This document shows, in pieces, positions 35,191-43,504 of a stretch of 64,000 nt of DNA. Source of the stretch: CAYYJS01 sp964472315 (lineage in GTDB: Bacteria > Verrucomicrobiota > Kiritimatiellia > UBA8416); assembly GCA_964472315.1 (NCBI GenBank), contig CAYYJS010000007.1:22629-86628 (forward strand). Direction: 5' to 3'. The translations under genes and the position numbers were made by a program. Within the stretch, counting starts at the first letter, position 1; the number at the start of each line of letters is the position of its first letter. The notes under the pieces are model-generated. The model saw nothing but the letters and a program-made list of their open reading frames with translations, was not told the DNA's origin and made no database searches.

Positions 35191-35639
35191 CTTTGCACCT
35201 CCTTCAGCGCGACGGCGACATAGTCGGCGAACCGTGCTGCCACGGCCGCGGAAAGGCCGTCGCCCATGGTCATCGAAGCGGGCTGGATGGCCACGATGCG
35301 GATTGGCGGCACCGGCTGCCCGATCTGGCGCGCAAGCTGAACCAGCTTGAGCACGTCGCCCTCGTGCGTCGATATGGTCCCGACGACCTTGCGGGAGTCG
35401 ACGTCCTCGGGGCCGAAGGCGATCCAGTCCCCCGGCTGCCCGCCGAAGTCGGCGGCATCGACGATGACGACGCCGTCGGTCTCCGGCTCGAAATACGTCA
35501 GCACCTGCATGCCGTTGTTGCCGATCTCGACGGCCTCGAAACCGTCGTCAAGGTGGTTGTCGGCGATATGCTCGACGATGCGGAGCCCGATACCGTCATC
35601 GCCCATGGCGTAGTTACCGAGACCGAGCAGGTAGCGCAT
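35187..35639 (-). CDS. [NiFe]-hydrogenase maturation protease (HycI/HoxM-type)
   Basis: A 150-residue endopeptidase: LLGLGNYAMGDDGIG with the Ni-ligand Glu/Asp position, VIVDAADFGGQPGD, and THEG, the three usual motifs of the M52 family. It removes the C-terminal peptide of the large subunit after nickel insertion. It lies 82 bases downstream of the large-subunit gene, beyond a strong hairpin, and its stop overlaps the proposed CTG start of hypF. Confidence 0.92.
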   Translation of the reverse strand: MRYLLGLGNYAMGDDGIGLRIVEHIADNHLDDGFEAVEIGNNGMQVLTYFEPETDGVVIVDAADFGGQPGDWIAFGPEDVDSRKVVGTISTHEGDVLKLVQLARQIGQPVPPIRIVAIQPASMTMGDGLSAAVAARFADYVAVALKEVQS

Positions 35640-35669
35640 GTCCTGGTCCTTGATCGGGCGCGAAAAGAG

Positions 35670-35699
35670 GCGGGGCGCCGGCGTTTGCCGGCGCCCCGC
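35670..35699 (-). terminator. Strong hairpin between the hydrogenase structural genes and the maturation genes
   Basis: A perfect 13-bp inverted repeat (35670-35682 with 35687-35699) with a four-base loop. On the minus strand it is followed by CTCTTTTCG, a short T-run. It lies 23 bases after the large-subunit stop. It could be a partial terminator or an RNA-processing/stability element that lowers maturation-gene expression relative to the structural genes. Confidence 0.6.
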
Positions 35700-35721
35700 A
35701 AGGGCTGGCTCTTCGCGCCGG

Positions 35722-37062
35722 TTACTTCTTGAACGTCACATCGAGGTAATGCGTGGAGCAGGAGATGCAGGGGTCGTAGGCACGGACCAGCATCTCGAGT
35801 CCCAGTTCCATCTCCTTTTCGGACTTGTTGGCCGCCACCAGTTCGGGGACGAGCGCGTTGAAGTCCTGTTGGATGTTGGCGTGATTCTGCCCGGTGGGAA
35901 TGATGCAGTTGCCCATCGTGCAGAAACCGGCCGGATCGTAGGCGTACTCGTGGAACAGGATGCCACGCGGCACTTCCGTCGCGGCGGCGCCGCGTGCAAA
36001 TCGCGTGGGCGTGGCCGGCTTCTCGTCCTTCAGTCCCTTTGTGAGCAGCACGTCGATGTACTCGACGGTCTTGAAGACGCTGTGGACGCATTCCACGAAC
36101 TGCGCGATGCTGTTCATGTAGGGGTTGAAGCACAGGGGCTTCAGACCGAGCCCGACGGCCAACTTCCTGGCCTCGGGATGGAGTTGGTCGTGGCTGTTGT
36201 TGAAACGGGCCAGGGCGCCGGCCATGTAGCTGGCCATATTGTGCTTGGCGTACTTGGCCGTCGACTGGTCCACCACGTATTCGTTCGTCACGGAACGGTA
36301 GTCGGCGACGTCGATCAGTTCCTGAGCGCCGTCGGGCATCCGGCAGCCGATCTTGCCGTCATACAGGCCATATTCCTTGTCGTCGACCAACGCGACGTAC
36401 TCGGTCTGGCGCGTGAACGGTGGAATGCCGCCGGCGAGACTGAGCAGCGTCTTATAGGTTTCGACCGCATCGGGTACGCAAGCCAGCAGCTTGTCCTTCA
36501 ATTCGCGCAGGTTGGCTTCGGCCTCGCGCACGGTGCGGGCGCCGCCGGGCAGCGACGCGAAGCCGCCGACGATCGCGCGGGTGGGGTGCGTGGTGCGTCC
36601 GCCGATGCAGCTTCCCCATTCGTGGCCGAGGCGCTTCATGCGCAGGGCGCGCTTGACGACCTCGCCGTGTGTCGGCACCAGCGGGAAGACCGAGGGCACA
36701 CCCAGCAGATCGGGCGCTACGAGGAAGTAGACATGCAGGACATGCGAGTCGAAATTCTCGGCATGCTTGAGAATGCGCCGCAACAGGTCCGTCTGCTCCG
36801 AGATTTCGATGCCCAAGGCGGCCTCGGTCGCCTTCAGGGAGGCGAGGGTGTGGCCGACCGAACAGATGCCGCAGATGCGGCTCGTGATGCGCGCCACTTC
36901 GCTGTAGTGGCGTCCGCGCACCATCGCTTCGAAGAACCGCGGCGCCTCGGGCACCTGCCACTGGCAGGTCTCGACGGTGCCGTTGGTCACGTTGACCACG
37001 ATGTTGCCGTGGCCTTCGACGCGCGTGAGATGATGGACATTGATCTTCGCGTTCTTTGTCAT
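35722..37062 (-). CDS. hydA (NiFe): [NiFe]-hydrogenase large (alpha) subunit, group 3b-like
   Basis: A 446-residue large subunit. Nickel ligands: N-terminal RICGIC (Cys64, Cys67) and C-terminal DPCISCSTH (Cys432, Cys435). After His438 there is an eight-residue tail (YLDVTFKK) for protease removal. LTRVEGHGN is present near the N-terminus. The neighbouring beta, gamma and delta genes in this order match the sulphhydrogenase/NADP-dependent group 3b complex of Pyrococcus (hydBGDA). Start and the delta stop overlap (TAATG). It catalyses reversible H2 oxidation in the cytoplasm. Confidence 0.95.
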   Translation of the reverse strand: MTKNAKINVHHLTRVEGHGNIVVNVTNGTVETCQWQVPEAPRFFEAMVRGRHYSEVARITSRICGICSVGHTLASLKATEAALGIEISEQTDLLRRILKHAENFDSHVLHVYFLVAPDLLGVPSVFPLVPTHGEVVKRALRMKRLGHEWGSCIGGRTTHPTRAIVGGFASLPGGARTVREAEANLRELKDKLLACVPDAVETYKTLLSLAGGIPPFTRQTEYVALVDDKEYGLYDGKIGCRMPDGAQELIDVADYRSVTNEYVVDQSTAKYAKHNMASYMAGALARFNNSHDQLHPEARKLAVGLGLKPLCFNPYMNSIAQFVECVHSVFKTVEYIDVLLTKGLKDEKPATPTRFARGAAATEVPRGILFHEYAYDPAGFCTMGNCIIPTGQNHANIQQDFNALVPELVAANKSEKEMELGLEMLVRAYDPCISCSTHYLDVTFKK

Positions 37063-37811
37063 TATGCGTCACCTCTGAAGTTGGCCGTGAACATGCGGGA
37101 CTTGTTCCGGGCCCACGTTTCGGGCAGTTTGCCGTTCTCGATCAGCACCTTCTCCATCGATTCCTGGTTGGCGTTATCGACCATGCCTCGGCAGGCCTCG
37201 CAGGGAATCCCGTCGGCGGGGCAGGGCGCCCCGCAACCGGCGCGGGCGATGGGACCGAGACAATGGTCGCCGTCGTCATAGCGGCATACGGTGCCGCGCC
37301 GTTTGCATTCCATGCAGACGGGATAGGAGGGGATATAGACCTTCGCCGTCCCGTTGACGAGCTGGGTTACGACGCGGATGAATTCGCCGCGATCCATCGG
37401 GCAGCCATGGACCTCGTAGTCGACTTTGATGGCCGCGGAGATCGGCAAGGCCTTCTTGGATGCCAGGTGCGGACGGTCCTTGTCGTCGCCGTAGACCTCA
37501 TTGGCGTAGTCCGACGTATGGTTCTTCAGGGCGTTGATGCCTCCGCAGGTGGCGCAGGCGCCATAGGCGACAACCACCTTTGCCCGGTTGCGAATCTCCT
37601 CCAGGCGCCGGCGGTCGGATTCGCGCGTAAACGACCCTTCGACGAAGGCCACATCGATGGGACCGGTCGTCTTCTCGGACATCGCTTCGCGGAACTCGAC
37701 CGGTTCCACATTCTCCAGGAGTTGGACGAACGGCTCGCCGAAATTCGTCAGTTCAATCTGGCAACCTTCGCAACAGGCGAAGTCGAACCATGCACATTTT
37801 ACCTTGGCCAT
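37062..37811 (-). CDS. hydD: [NiFe]-hydrogenase small (delta) subunit
   Basis: A 249-residue small subunit. Proximal cluster residues are in ACCEGCQIE, AYGACATCGG and HGCPMDRGEF; medial/distal clusters are in YPVCMECKRRGTVCRY, HCLGPIARAGCGAPCP and GIPCEACRG. There is no twin-arginine signal, so it is cytoplasmic, as expected for group 3. The start overlaps the gamma stop (TAATG), and its stop overlaps the alpha start in the same way. Confidence 0.94.
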   Translation of the reverse strand: MAKVKCAWFDFACCEGCQIELTNFGEPFVQLLENVEPVEFREAMSEKTTGPIDVAFVEGSFTRESDRRRLEEIRNRAKVVVAYGACATCGGINALKNHTSDYANEVYGDDKDRPHLASKKALPISAAIKVDYEVHGCPMDRGEFIRVVTQLVNGTAKVYIPSYPVCMECKRRGTVCRYDDGDHCLGPIARAGCGAPCPADGIPCEACRGMVDNANQESMEKVLIENGKLPETWARNKSRMFTANFRGDA

Positions 37812-38650
37812 TATATCGCCTCCTCAAGCGCTGCAATGTCGGAGAACCGGAAGACGGGGCCGTCCATACAGACGTACTTGTCGTTGATCTGGCAGTGACC
37901 GCATTTGCCGACACCGCACTTCATGCGACGTTCCAGGTCGACGTAGACGTTCGACCGCGGGATGCCGAGCTTGTCGATCTCGGCGATCACGAACTTGTAC
38001 ATGATCGGCGGACCGCAGATGATGACCCGCGTGTCGGGACCGATATCCCCGACCTTCGGGAACAGCGTGGTAATCACGCCGACGTTCCCTTCCCAGCCAT
38101 GGGCGGGACGGTCGACGGTTTCAAGATAGCGCATGCAGGAGCTGCATCGCCACATCTCCAGGTCCTCCGCGAACAGCAGGTCGCTCGGGCTCTTGGCGCC
38201 GAAGAACAGCGTGAACTTGCCGAACTCGTCGCGCCGATCCAGGATATACTGGATCATGCTGCGCACGGGGCACAACCCGATGCCGCCGGCGACGATGAGG
38301 ACGTCGTGGCCTCTGAACTCCTGCACCGGGAAGCCGTTGCCGAGCGGGCCGCGCACGGTCAGCGTATCGCCGACATTCTGCGATGCGATGGCGCTGGAGA
38401 CCTTGCCGATGACGCGGACGACCAGATCGAAACGGTCTCCGCTGGTGGGCGAACTGGCCATGCCCAGCGGAATCTCGCCGTAGCCGAAGCGGCCGACTTC
38501 GACGATCTGGCCGGGTTGGTACTCGAACTTGCCGCCGTTCCGCAGCTTGAGTCGGAAGTGTTTCTCGGTGGCGGTGATCATGTCGGCTTTGACGATCTCC
38601 GCGACCTGCGGGAGAAAGATGTTCTCGTTGGTTGTATGACAGGCGGACAT
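37811..38650 (-). CDS. hydG (sulphhydrogenase gamma): Hydrogenase gamma subunit, FAD/NAD(P)-binding diaphorase
   Basis: A 279-residue ferredoxin-reductase-type subunit: FAD motif (PGQIVEVG, GMASSPTSG), NAD(P) motif VAGGIGLCPVRSM, ICGPPIMYKF, and a C-terminal [2Fe-2S] site MKCGVGKCGHCQ...YVC. In group 3b hydrogenases it couples H2 to NAD(P)(H). This gene is unrelated to the radical-SAM maturase also called HydG. It starts 2 bases after the beta stop. Confidence 0.93.
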   Translation of the reverse strand: MSACHTTNENIFLPQVAEIVKADMITATEKHFRLKLRNGGKFEYQPGQIVEVGRFGYGEIPLGMASSPTSGDRFDLVVRVIGKVSSAIASQNVGDTLTVRGPLGNGFPVQEFRGHDVLIVAGGIGLCPVRSMIQYILDRRDEFGKFTLFFGAKSPSDLLFAEDLEMWRCSSCMRYLETVDRPAHGWEGNVGVITTLFPKVGDIGPDTRVIICGPPIMYKFVIAEIDKLGIPRSNVYVDLERRMKCGVGKCGHCQINDKYVCMDGPVFRFSDIAALEEAI

Positions 38651-38652
38651 GC

Positions 38653-39675
38653 TTACTGCTCCATGATCTTGTTGATGACAGTGGCGGGGTTCGCGATGTT
38701 GGCCGTGCAGGCACCCGAACAGCGGCCGCAGCCGGTGCAGGCCGGGCCGCCCAGCACGTCGTTAAGGTAGGCCGCTTTGCGCATGAACCGGTGGCGATAG
38801 CGCTCGCTGCGGTCCTCGCGGAAGTTCTCGGTGCCACCCATGGACGTGACCTCGGAGAACTCGCTCGTCAGGCAGGCATCCCACAGGCGGAAACGCGTGC
38901 CGGACTTGCCATCCACGTTCCATTCGTCCTGCACGTCGAAGCAGTAGCACGTCGGGCAGACGATGTTGCAGCTCCCGCAGGAGAAGCAATCCTTGGACAG
39001 TTCCTCCCAGACCGGCGAGGAAAAGGACCCGCGAACCTTCTCGCGGATTTCGTCGGCGGTTCCGTTCAGCTTCTCGGGGCAGTTGCGCTCGGCGTCGGCG
39101 TTGGCTTTGGCCGCGGCGGCGACTTGGCGGGTGGTGGCCGGCGTAAAGGTCCCGAGCGCGAGCAGGGACTCGCCGCGCGGCGTCAGCGTTTCGATCGCGT
39201 AACCGCCCGCGATGCGGGTCATGAACAGGTCATGGCCCGTGGCGGGTCGGCCGGCGTTCATCGTGCCGAAGAACGCGTGCTTGTAGTGGTTCTGGACGCT
39301 GGCGCCGATGACGATGGTGGCCTTGCGGTACGCCATGTAGTTGTTGTCGACCTTGCGGTCCTGGTAGAAGGTGTCCGACATGGCGATCCCCTTGATGTCA
39401 TAGGGATGCACGCCGAGGAGCACCTGTTCCTTCGGGTCGAGACAGGCTCGGAAGCCGCTCGCATCGAAGGCGATCAGATCCTGTTTCGTCGGGAAGAACG
39501 CCTTCTTCGGCGGCAGGATGGTGGTGTCGTAGTCCAGTCGCAGATCATCCACGGTTTCGAGCCGCTCGAATACGAAACGTGTTCGTTTGGCCACGGGCGC
39601 GATGACCGGATACTTGCCCATCAGGCCTTCCACGAACGCGGCAAGGTGCTGATCGCTCAGGAAATGTTGCTGCAT
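38653..39675 (-). CDS. hydB (sulphhydrogenase beta): Hydrogenase beta subunit, iron-sulphur protein
   Basis: A 340-residue protein. The N-terminal domain (PPKKAFFP, FFGTMNAGRP, HDLFMTRI) is followed by two cluster motifs, CFSCGSCNIVCPTCYCFDV and CTGCGRCSGACTANI, as in sulphhydrogenase beta / anaerobic sulphite reductase A-like proteins. ATG 39675 is preferred because AAAGGA sits 6 bases upstream; ATG 39690 would place that site inside the coding region. It is first in the operon, 20 bases from the Rex-like site. Confidence 0.93.
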   Translation of the reverse strand: MQQHFLSDQHLAAFVEGLMGKYPVIAPVAKRTRFVFERLETVDDLRLDYDTTILPPKKAFFPTKQDLIAFDASGFRACLDPKEQVLLGVHPYDIKGIAMSDTFYQDRKVDNNYMAYRKATIVIGASVQNHYKHAFFGTMNAGRPATGHDLFMTRIAGGYAIETLTPRGESLLALGTFTPATTRQVAAAAKANADAERNCPEKLNGTADEIREKVRGSFSSPVWEELSKDCFSCGSCNIVCPTCYCFDVQDEWNVDGKSGTRFRLWDACLTSEFSEVTSMGGTENFREDRSERYRHRFMRKAAYLNDVLGGPACTGCGRCSGACTANIANPATVINKIMEQ

Positions 39676-39694
39676 GCCATATCCTTTCATGTGC

Positions 39695-39710
39695 TGTTAA
39701 AAAATTAACA
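39695..39710. promoter_or_regulatory. Rex-like operator upstream of the [NiFe]-hydrogenase operon
   Basis: TGTTAAAAAATTAACA has perfect 6-base arms (TGTTAA/TTAACA) around an A4 centre, the Rex consensus shape. Its inner 14 bases are identical to 25569-25582 before the [FeFe] operon. It lies 20 bases upstream of ATG 39675, overlapping the likely promoter or leader. Confidence 0.72.
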
Positions 39711-39817
39711 GATCGGTGTTTAGCGCGAAACTACCATGCGTCGCTGGCCACATCAAGCAGTTATCTGAAGAAATCCCACCCGTGCCCGCCGCAGGGGGCA
39801 AAAGGCCTGTCAGCAAC

Positions 39818-40351
39818 TCAATCCTTGGCGCCCTGTGCCGTCTTCAGAGCCTGGAGCTGCGCCTCGTACAGCGCGCGCGCCTTCGTCAGCAGCGCTTCCT
39901 TCTCCGAGTCGCGTGCCGCATCGCGCGCGTTTTGCTCCTTGGATTGGCCCTTCTTTCGATTCGTTTCGAGCGTCCGTTCCTCGGCGGCCTTGGCCATATC
40001 CTTGGCGGACAGATCGGAGGCCTTGGCGTCGGCGTCGCTCTTGTCCTCGTATTCCTTCATGGTGCGGACCTTGCCCGGCCCGCATGCGGCGCGCGGGAAA
40101 GCCTTGTTGCCCAGCGCTTCGTCATTTCGCCATTCCTTCTGGGCTTGCGCCATGGCCTTCGCGGAGAGCCGCGATTCCAGTGCGATCTCGGCCTCGGCAG
40201 CCTTGAACGCTTCAGGGCTCATGACCACATAGCTCACACTGCCGTCCCACGCATCGACTTTGACGAGCAGGAACCGATCACGGGCCACGGCCGGCGTCGC
40301 GGCCATGAGCACAAGGGCCAGCAAGCTCGCAAATAATTGAGTGCTTTTCAT
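39818..40351 (-). CDS. Secreted charged protein of unknown function
   Basis: A 177-residue protein with a clear signal peptide (MKSTQLFASLLALVLMAATPAVA). The mature part is rich in Lys, Ala and Glu, mostly helical, with one central cysteine (RAACGPG). I recognise no family. ATG 40351 is chosen because it starts the signal peptide; GAAGG is nearby. It ends upstream of the hydrogenase promoter and follows the NifU-like gene on the same strand. Confidence 0.72.
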   Translation of the reverse strand: MKSTQLFASLLALVLMAATPAVARDRFLLVKVDAWDGSVSYVVMSPEAFKAAEAEIALESRLSAKAMAQAQKEWRNDEALGNKAFPRAACGPGKVRTMKEYEDKSDADAKASDLSAKDMAKAAEERTLETNRKKGQSKEQNARDAARDSEKEALLTKARALYEAQLQALKTAQGAKD

Positions 40352-40373
40352 CGAACGACCTTCCGTTATCGGG

Positions 40374-40595
40374 CTACGCGGCACGTTCTACCACGATCGC
40401 CGGGTTGACCTGCTCGCGCAAAATGCGTTCTATGCCCTGTTTCAGCGTCATCATGGCGTGCGGACAGCCCCCGCACGCGCCTTTGAGACGCAGTTTGACG
40501 TTGGTGCCGTCAATTGCCACGACTTCGAGATCGCCGCCGTCAGCCTGCAGCATCCCGCGAAGCTGTTCGAGTTTGTCACGAATCTGCTGTTCCAT
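40374..40595 (-). CDS. NifU-like C-terminal-domain iron-sulphur protein
   Basis: A 73-residue NifU C-terminal domain: QADGGDLEVVAIDG and KGACGGCPHAMMTLKQGIE with the CxxC pair (Cys41, Cys44). Such proteins carry and deliver iron-sulphur clusters as a dimer. ATG 40595 is chosen because AAGGAAG lies about 9 bases upstream, inside a longer in-frame extension to 40625. It is divergent from mnmA, whose product also takes part in sulphur chemistry. Confidence 0.92.
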   Translation of the reverse strand: MEQQIRDKLEQLRGMLQADGGDLEVVAIDGTNVKLRLKGACGGCPHAMMTLKQGIERILREQVNPAIVVERAA

Positions 40596-40690
40596 AGAGG
40601 TATCTTCCTTTCGCGCTTGTTCCATGGCTGAATGCCACTAAAATCGTGGCACCATTGCATGGGAACGGCAAGGAGAAACTGGCGTTGAGC

Positions 40691-41767
40691 ATGGGGCATA
40701 GTCTGGAATCGATACCACGAGGCACGGTTGCGGTGGGCATGAGCGGCGGTGTCGATAGCAGTGTCGCGGCGTCGCTGGCGATCGAGACCGGGCGGCCGGT
40801 GATCGGCGTGACGGCGCGGATGACGACCGAGCATTCCCGGTGTTGTTCAGAGGAAGACACCTCCCGTGCCGCGCGCGTCTGCGAACAGCTTGGGATCGCG
40901 CATCATGTCATAGACGTGCGGGAGGCCTTCGCCCGCCGGGTGGTCGATTACTTCGCCGATTCCTACATTGCCGGTCGTACGCCGAGCCCGTGCGTGGTCT
41001 GCAACCGTGCGATCAAGTTCGGCGCGTTGCTCGACGGGGTTCGTGCCCTCGGTGCGTCCGTTCTGGCGACTGGCCATTACGCGCGCAGGTCGATTGCTCC
41101 GGACGGTCGCCCGGAGCTGCGGCGTGGGGCCGATCCCGTGAAGGACCAGTCCTATTTTTTGGCACGCCTGACGCCCGACCAGCTCGCCGCCGCGGCGTTT
41201 CCGCTCGGCGATCTGCATAAGTCGCATGTGCTGGCGATGGCCGCGACGCGCGGTCTGGTGGGGCGCGCCGGTCGGGAGAGTCAGGAGCTGTGTTTTGTCA
41301 CCTCCGGAACATCTGGCGACTGGATCGACCTGCGGCGCCTCGACGCGCCGCCGGGCGGCGACTTTGTCGACGCCGCGGGACGCGTTCTCGGAAGGCATTC
41401 GGGTATTCATCACTACACGGTGGGGCAGCGCAAGGGGTTGGGGATTGCATTGGGCTATCCCGCTTTCGTGACGGCGATCGATCCGTCCACGAACCGGGTC
41501 GTCGTCGGACCGCGCGCGGCGGCCATGCGGGGGGACATGCGGGTGACGGAGGTGGCATGGCTGGCGGAGCCGCCGCCCGCGGCGGACTTCCGTTGTGCCG
41601 TGCAGATCCGATATCGCCACGACGCAGTGGCGTGCCGCGTCACGGAACTTGTGTCGGGGACGTACGATGTCGTTTTCGACGCGCCGCAGTTTGCCGTTGC
41701 GCCGGGTCAACTCGCGGCGTTCTACGATGGCGCGCGCGTGCTCGGCGCGGGATGGATCGTGGGGTAG
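40691..41767 (+). CDS. mnmA: tRNA 2-thiouridylase MnmA
   Basis: A 358-residue MnmA/TrmU. PP-loop VGMSGGVDSSVAA, TPSPCVVCNRAIKF with the first catalytic Cys, TGHYAR, KDQSYFL, ELCFVTSG with the second Cys, and HHYTVGQRKGLGIA are all present. It thiolates U34 of tRNAs for Glu, Gln and Lys. The start is ambiguous: ATG 40691 is given, but TTG 40685 has better spacing (9 bases) from AAGGAG at 40670. Confidence 0.94.
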   Translation: MGHSLESIPRGTVAVGMSGGVDSSVAASLAIETGRPVIGVTARMTTEHSRCCSEEDTSRAARVCEQLGIAHHVIDVREAFARRVVDYFADSYIAGRTPSPCVVCNRAIKFGALLDGVRALGASVLATGHYARRSIAPDGRPELRRGADPVKDQSYFLARLTPDQLAAAAFPLGDLHKSHVLAMAATRGLVGRAGRESQELCFVTSGTSGDWIDLRRLDAPPGGDFVDAAGRVLGRHSGIHHYTVGQRKGLGIALGYPAFVTAIDPSTNRVVVGPRAAAMRGDMRVTEVAWLAEPPPAADFRCAVQIRYRHDAVACRVTELVSGTYDVVFDAPQFAVAPGQLAAFYDGARVLGAGWIVG

Positions 41768-41848
41768 CGGCGCGGGTGTGGGGCGGGGGGATGACGGTCG
41801 GGAGCGCGAGGGATTTGACGGTTTCCGGATCGTATTCTAGCATGCCTC

Positions 41849-42739
41849 ATGCTTTTTCTCATTCTCGCCTCGGTCCTTTGGTCGCTTTCGTTCGGTCTGA
41901 TCAAGCGGACGCTGAGCGGCGTCGATGCCGACCTGACGGCTTTTCTGCGGCTGGCCATCGCCTTCCTGGTCTTTGCGCCGTTCCTGCGGCCGGGATGCGT
42001 CCGTGGCGCGATGCGGGTCCGTCTGGCGATGATCGGCGCGGTGCAGTACGGCGTCATGTATACGCTGTACATACGCGCCTATGCGTGTCTGGACGCGCAC
42101 GAAGTGGCGCTGCTGACCGTGCTGACGCCGATTCTGGTTGTCGTCTGCGACGACCTTGTCGAACGCCAATTCAGCCGCACGAGCTTCCTGGCCGCCGGGT
42201 TGGCGGCGGCGGGCGCGGGCTACCTCGTGGCCGGCCCCGATCTGACCTGGCCGCGATTGCGCGGGGTCGGGGTGCTGCAACTTTCCAACCTCTGTTTCGC
42301 GGTCGGGCAGGTTGCCTATCGGCGTATCCGGTTGCCAGGCCGGGGGGTGGAACCAACCTCGGCGTCCGACCTTGCCGCGTTCGCCTGGCTGTATGCCGGT
42401 GCGGCGCTGACGGCCGGCACGGCGTGGGCCGTCACCGGTGGGATGGGAGGCATGGACGAACTGACGTCGCGGCAATGGCTGGCCATTCTCTACCTGGGCG
42501 TCCTGCCGTCCGGCGTCGGGTTCTTTCTCTGGAACGTGGGCGCGCGGCGTGTCCCCGCGGGGGTGCTGGCGGTCATGAACAACCTGAAGGTGCCGCTGGC
42601 CGTCGCGCTGGCGTTCGCGTGTTTCGGGGAGCGGGGCCATCTCGCGCGACTGCTGCCGGCCTGCACGGCCCTGGCCGTGGCGCTGTGGGCGGCGCACGGA
42701 CCGCGGGTCAACCGGCAATCGCCTTCACGATCAGACTGA
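41849..42739 (+). CDS. EamA-family (DMT) transporter
   Basis: A 296-residue protein with about ten membrane helices in two EamA halves (ILASVLWSLSFGLIK at the start of the first; the second half ends GVGFFLWNVGARRVPAG and MNNLKVPLAVALAFACFGE). Members export or import metabolites such as amino acids; the substrate cannot be predicted. It lies 81 bases after mnmA. Its last 32 bases overlap the end of a small convergent gene. Confidence 0.88.
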   Translation: MLFLILASVLWSLSFGLIKRTLSGVDADLTAFLRLAIAFLVFAPFLRPGCVRGAMRVRLAMIGAVQYGVMYTLYIRAYACLDAHEVALLTVLTPILVVVCDDLVERQFSRTSFLAAGLAAAGAGYLVAGPDLTWPRLRGVGVLQLSNLCFAVGQVAYRRIRLPGRGVEPTSASDLAAFAWLYAGAALTAGTAWAVTGGMGGMDELTSRQWLAILYLGVLPSGVGFFLWNVGARRVPAGVLAVMNNLKVPLAVALAFACFGERGHLARLLPACTALAVALWAAHGPRVNRQSPSRSD

Positions 42740-42842
42740 CCGACGCCGCCGACAGGGCAAGATAGAGAATGGCTGTGTAGTGATGCTGACGGGTGAAGGC
42801 GATCCAGGCGAGATCCGTGGTCGTATAGCCGTTCGGCCACAT
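42708..42842 (-). CDS. Predicted 44-residue single-pass membrane protein
   Basis: A small reading frame MWPNGYTTTDLAWIAF followed by a hydrophobic helix (residues about 22-41: YTAILYLALSAASVSLIVKA) and TGA. Its ATG lies 2 bases after the efp-like stop, so it could be coupled to that gene. It overlaps the 3' end of the convergent transporter. It is below usual annotation length and has no known family; support comes from its position and its clean membrane helix. Confidence 0.5.
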   Translation of the reverse strand: MWPNGYTTTDLAWIAFTRQHHYTAILYLALSAASVSLIVKAIAG

Positions 42843-42844
42843 GA

Positions 42845-43411
42845 CTACGCACGCGACAGGAACTCGCTGGTGCGCGTGTCGACGCGGATGACCTCGCCGG
42901 AGGAGAGGTACTCGGGAACCTGAACGACCAACCCCGTACTCAGTGTCGCCGGTTTCGTGCGGGCCGTGGCCGAGGCGCCGCGCACCGAGGGGTCGCAGGC
43001 GACGACTTCGAGCGTGGCCACGGCCGGCAGTTCGATGCCGATGACGCGGCCATCGCTTACCAGGGCTACGATACCTTCCATGTCCTCGGTGATGAACTGC
43101 CGCTCGTACGAAATGTCGTCATCGTTGAACGCGATCTCGCTGAAGTTCTCGGCATCCATGAAGGTGCTGGTGTTGGCATTGGCGTACGAAAACTGGATCG
43201 GGCGCTTCTCGAACTGGCAGGGGTCAAGCATGTCGTCGCCCTTCAACGCCTTGTCCACCTTGTTTTTCGTCCGCAGATTCCTGAAACGGAAACGGTACAG
43301 GCTGGCCGACCCGCGCGCGGAAGGGGTCGAAACGGACAGTTGCTCGACGACGTGCGGCATGCCGTCGATCGCGACGACATCGCCCCGTTTGACATCACAT
43401 GCCTTGGGCAT
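42845..43411 (-). CDS. yeiP: Elongation factor P-like protein (EfpL/YeiP type)
   Basis: A 188-residue three-domain EF-P paralogue. The N-terminus MPKACDVKRGDVV and the loop STPSARGSASLYRFRFRNLRT with its Arg-Gly correspond to YeiP/EfpL, not to canonical EF-P. The C-terminal signature reads KPATLSTGLVVQVPEYLSSGE. EF-P relatives relieve ribosome stalling at difficult peptide bonds. ATG 43411 follows GAGG and is preferred to the longer frame to 43474. Confidence 0.88.
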   Translation of the reverse strand: MPKACDVKRGDVVAIDGMPHVVEQLSVSTPSARGSASLYRFRFRNLRTKNKVDKALKGDDMLDPCQFEKRPIQFSYANANTSTFMDAENFSEIAFNDDDISYERQFITEDMEGIVALVSDGRVIGIELPAVATLEVVACDPSVRGASATARTKPATLSTGLVVQVPEYLSSGEVIRVDTRTSEFLSRA

Positions 43412-43504
43412 CGTTACACCTCGTGGATGGCGGGTTTCGGAAAGCGCCAAACGTATGCGCGGGAGGCACCGCAAGGCAAGCTTGTTCGTCGGGCGCCGTT
43501 CCCG

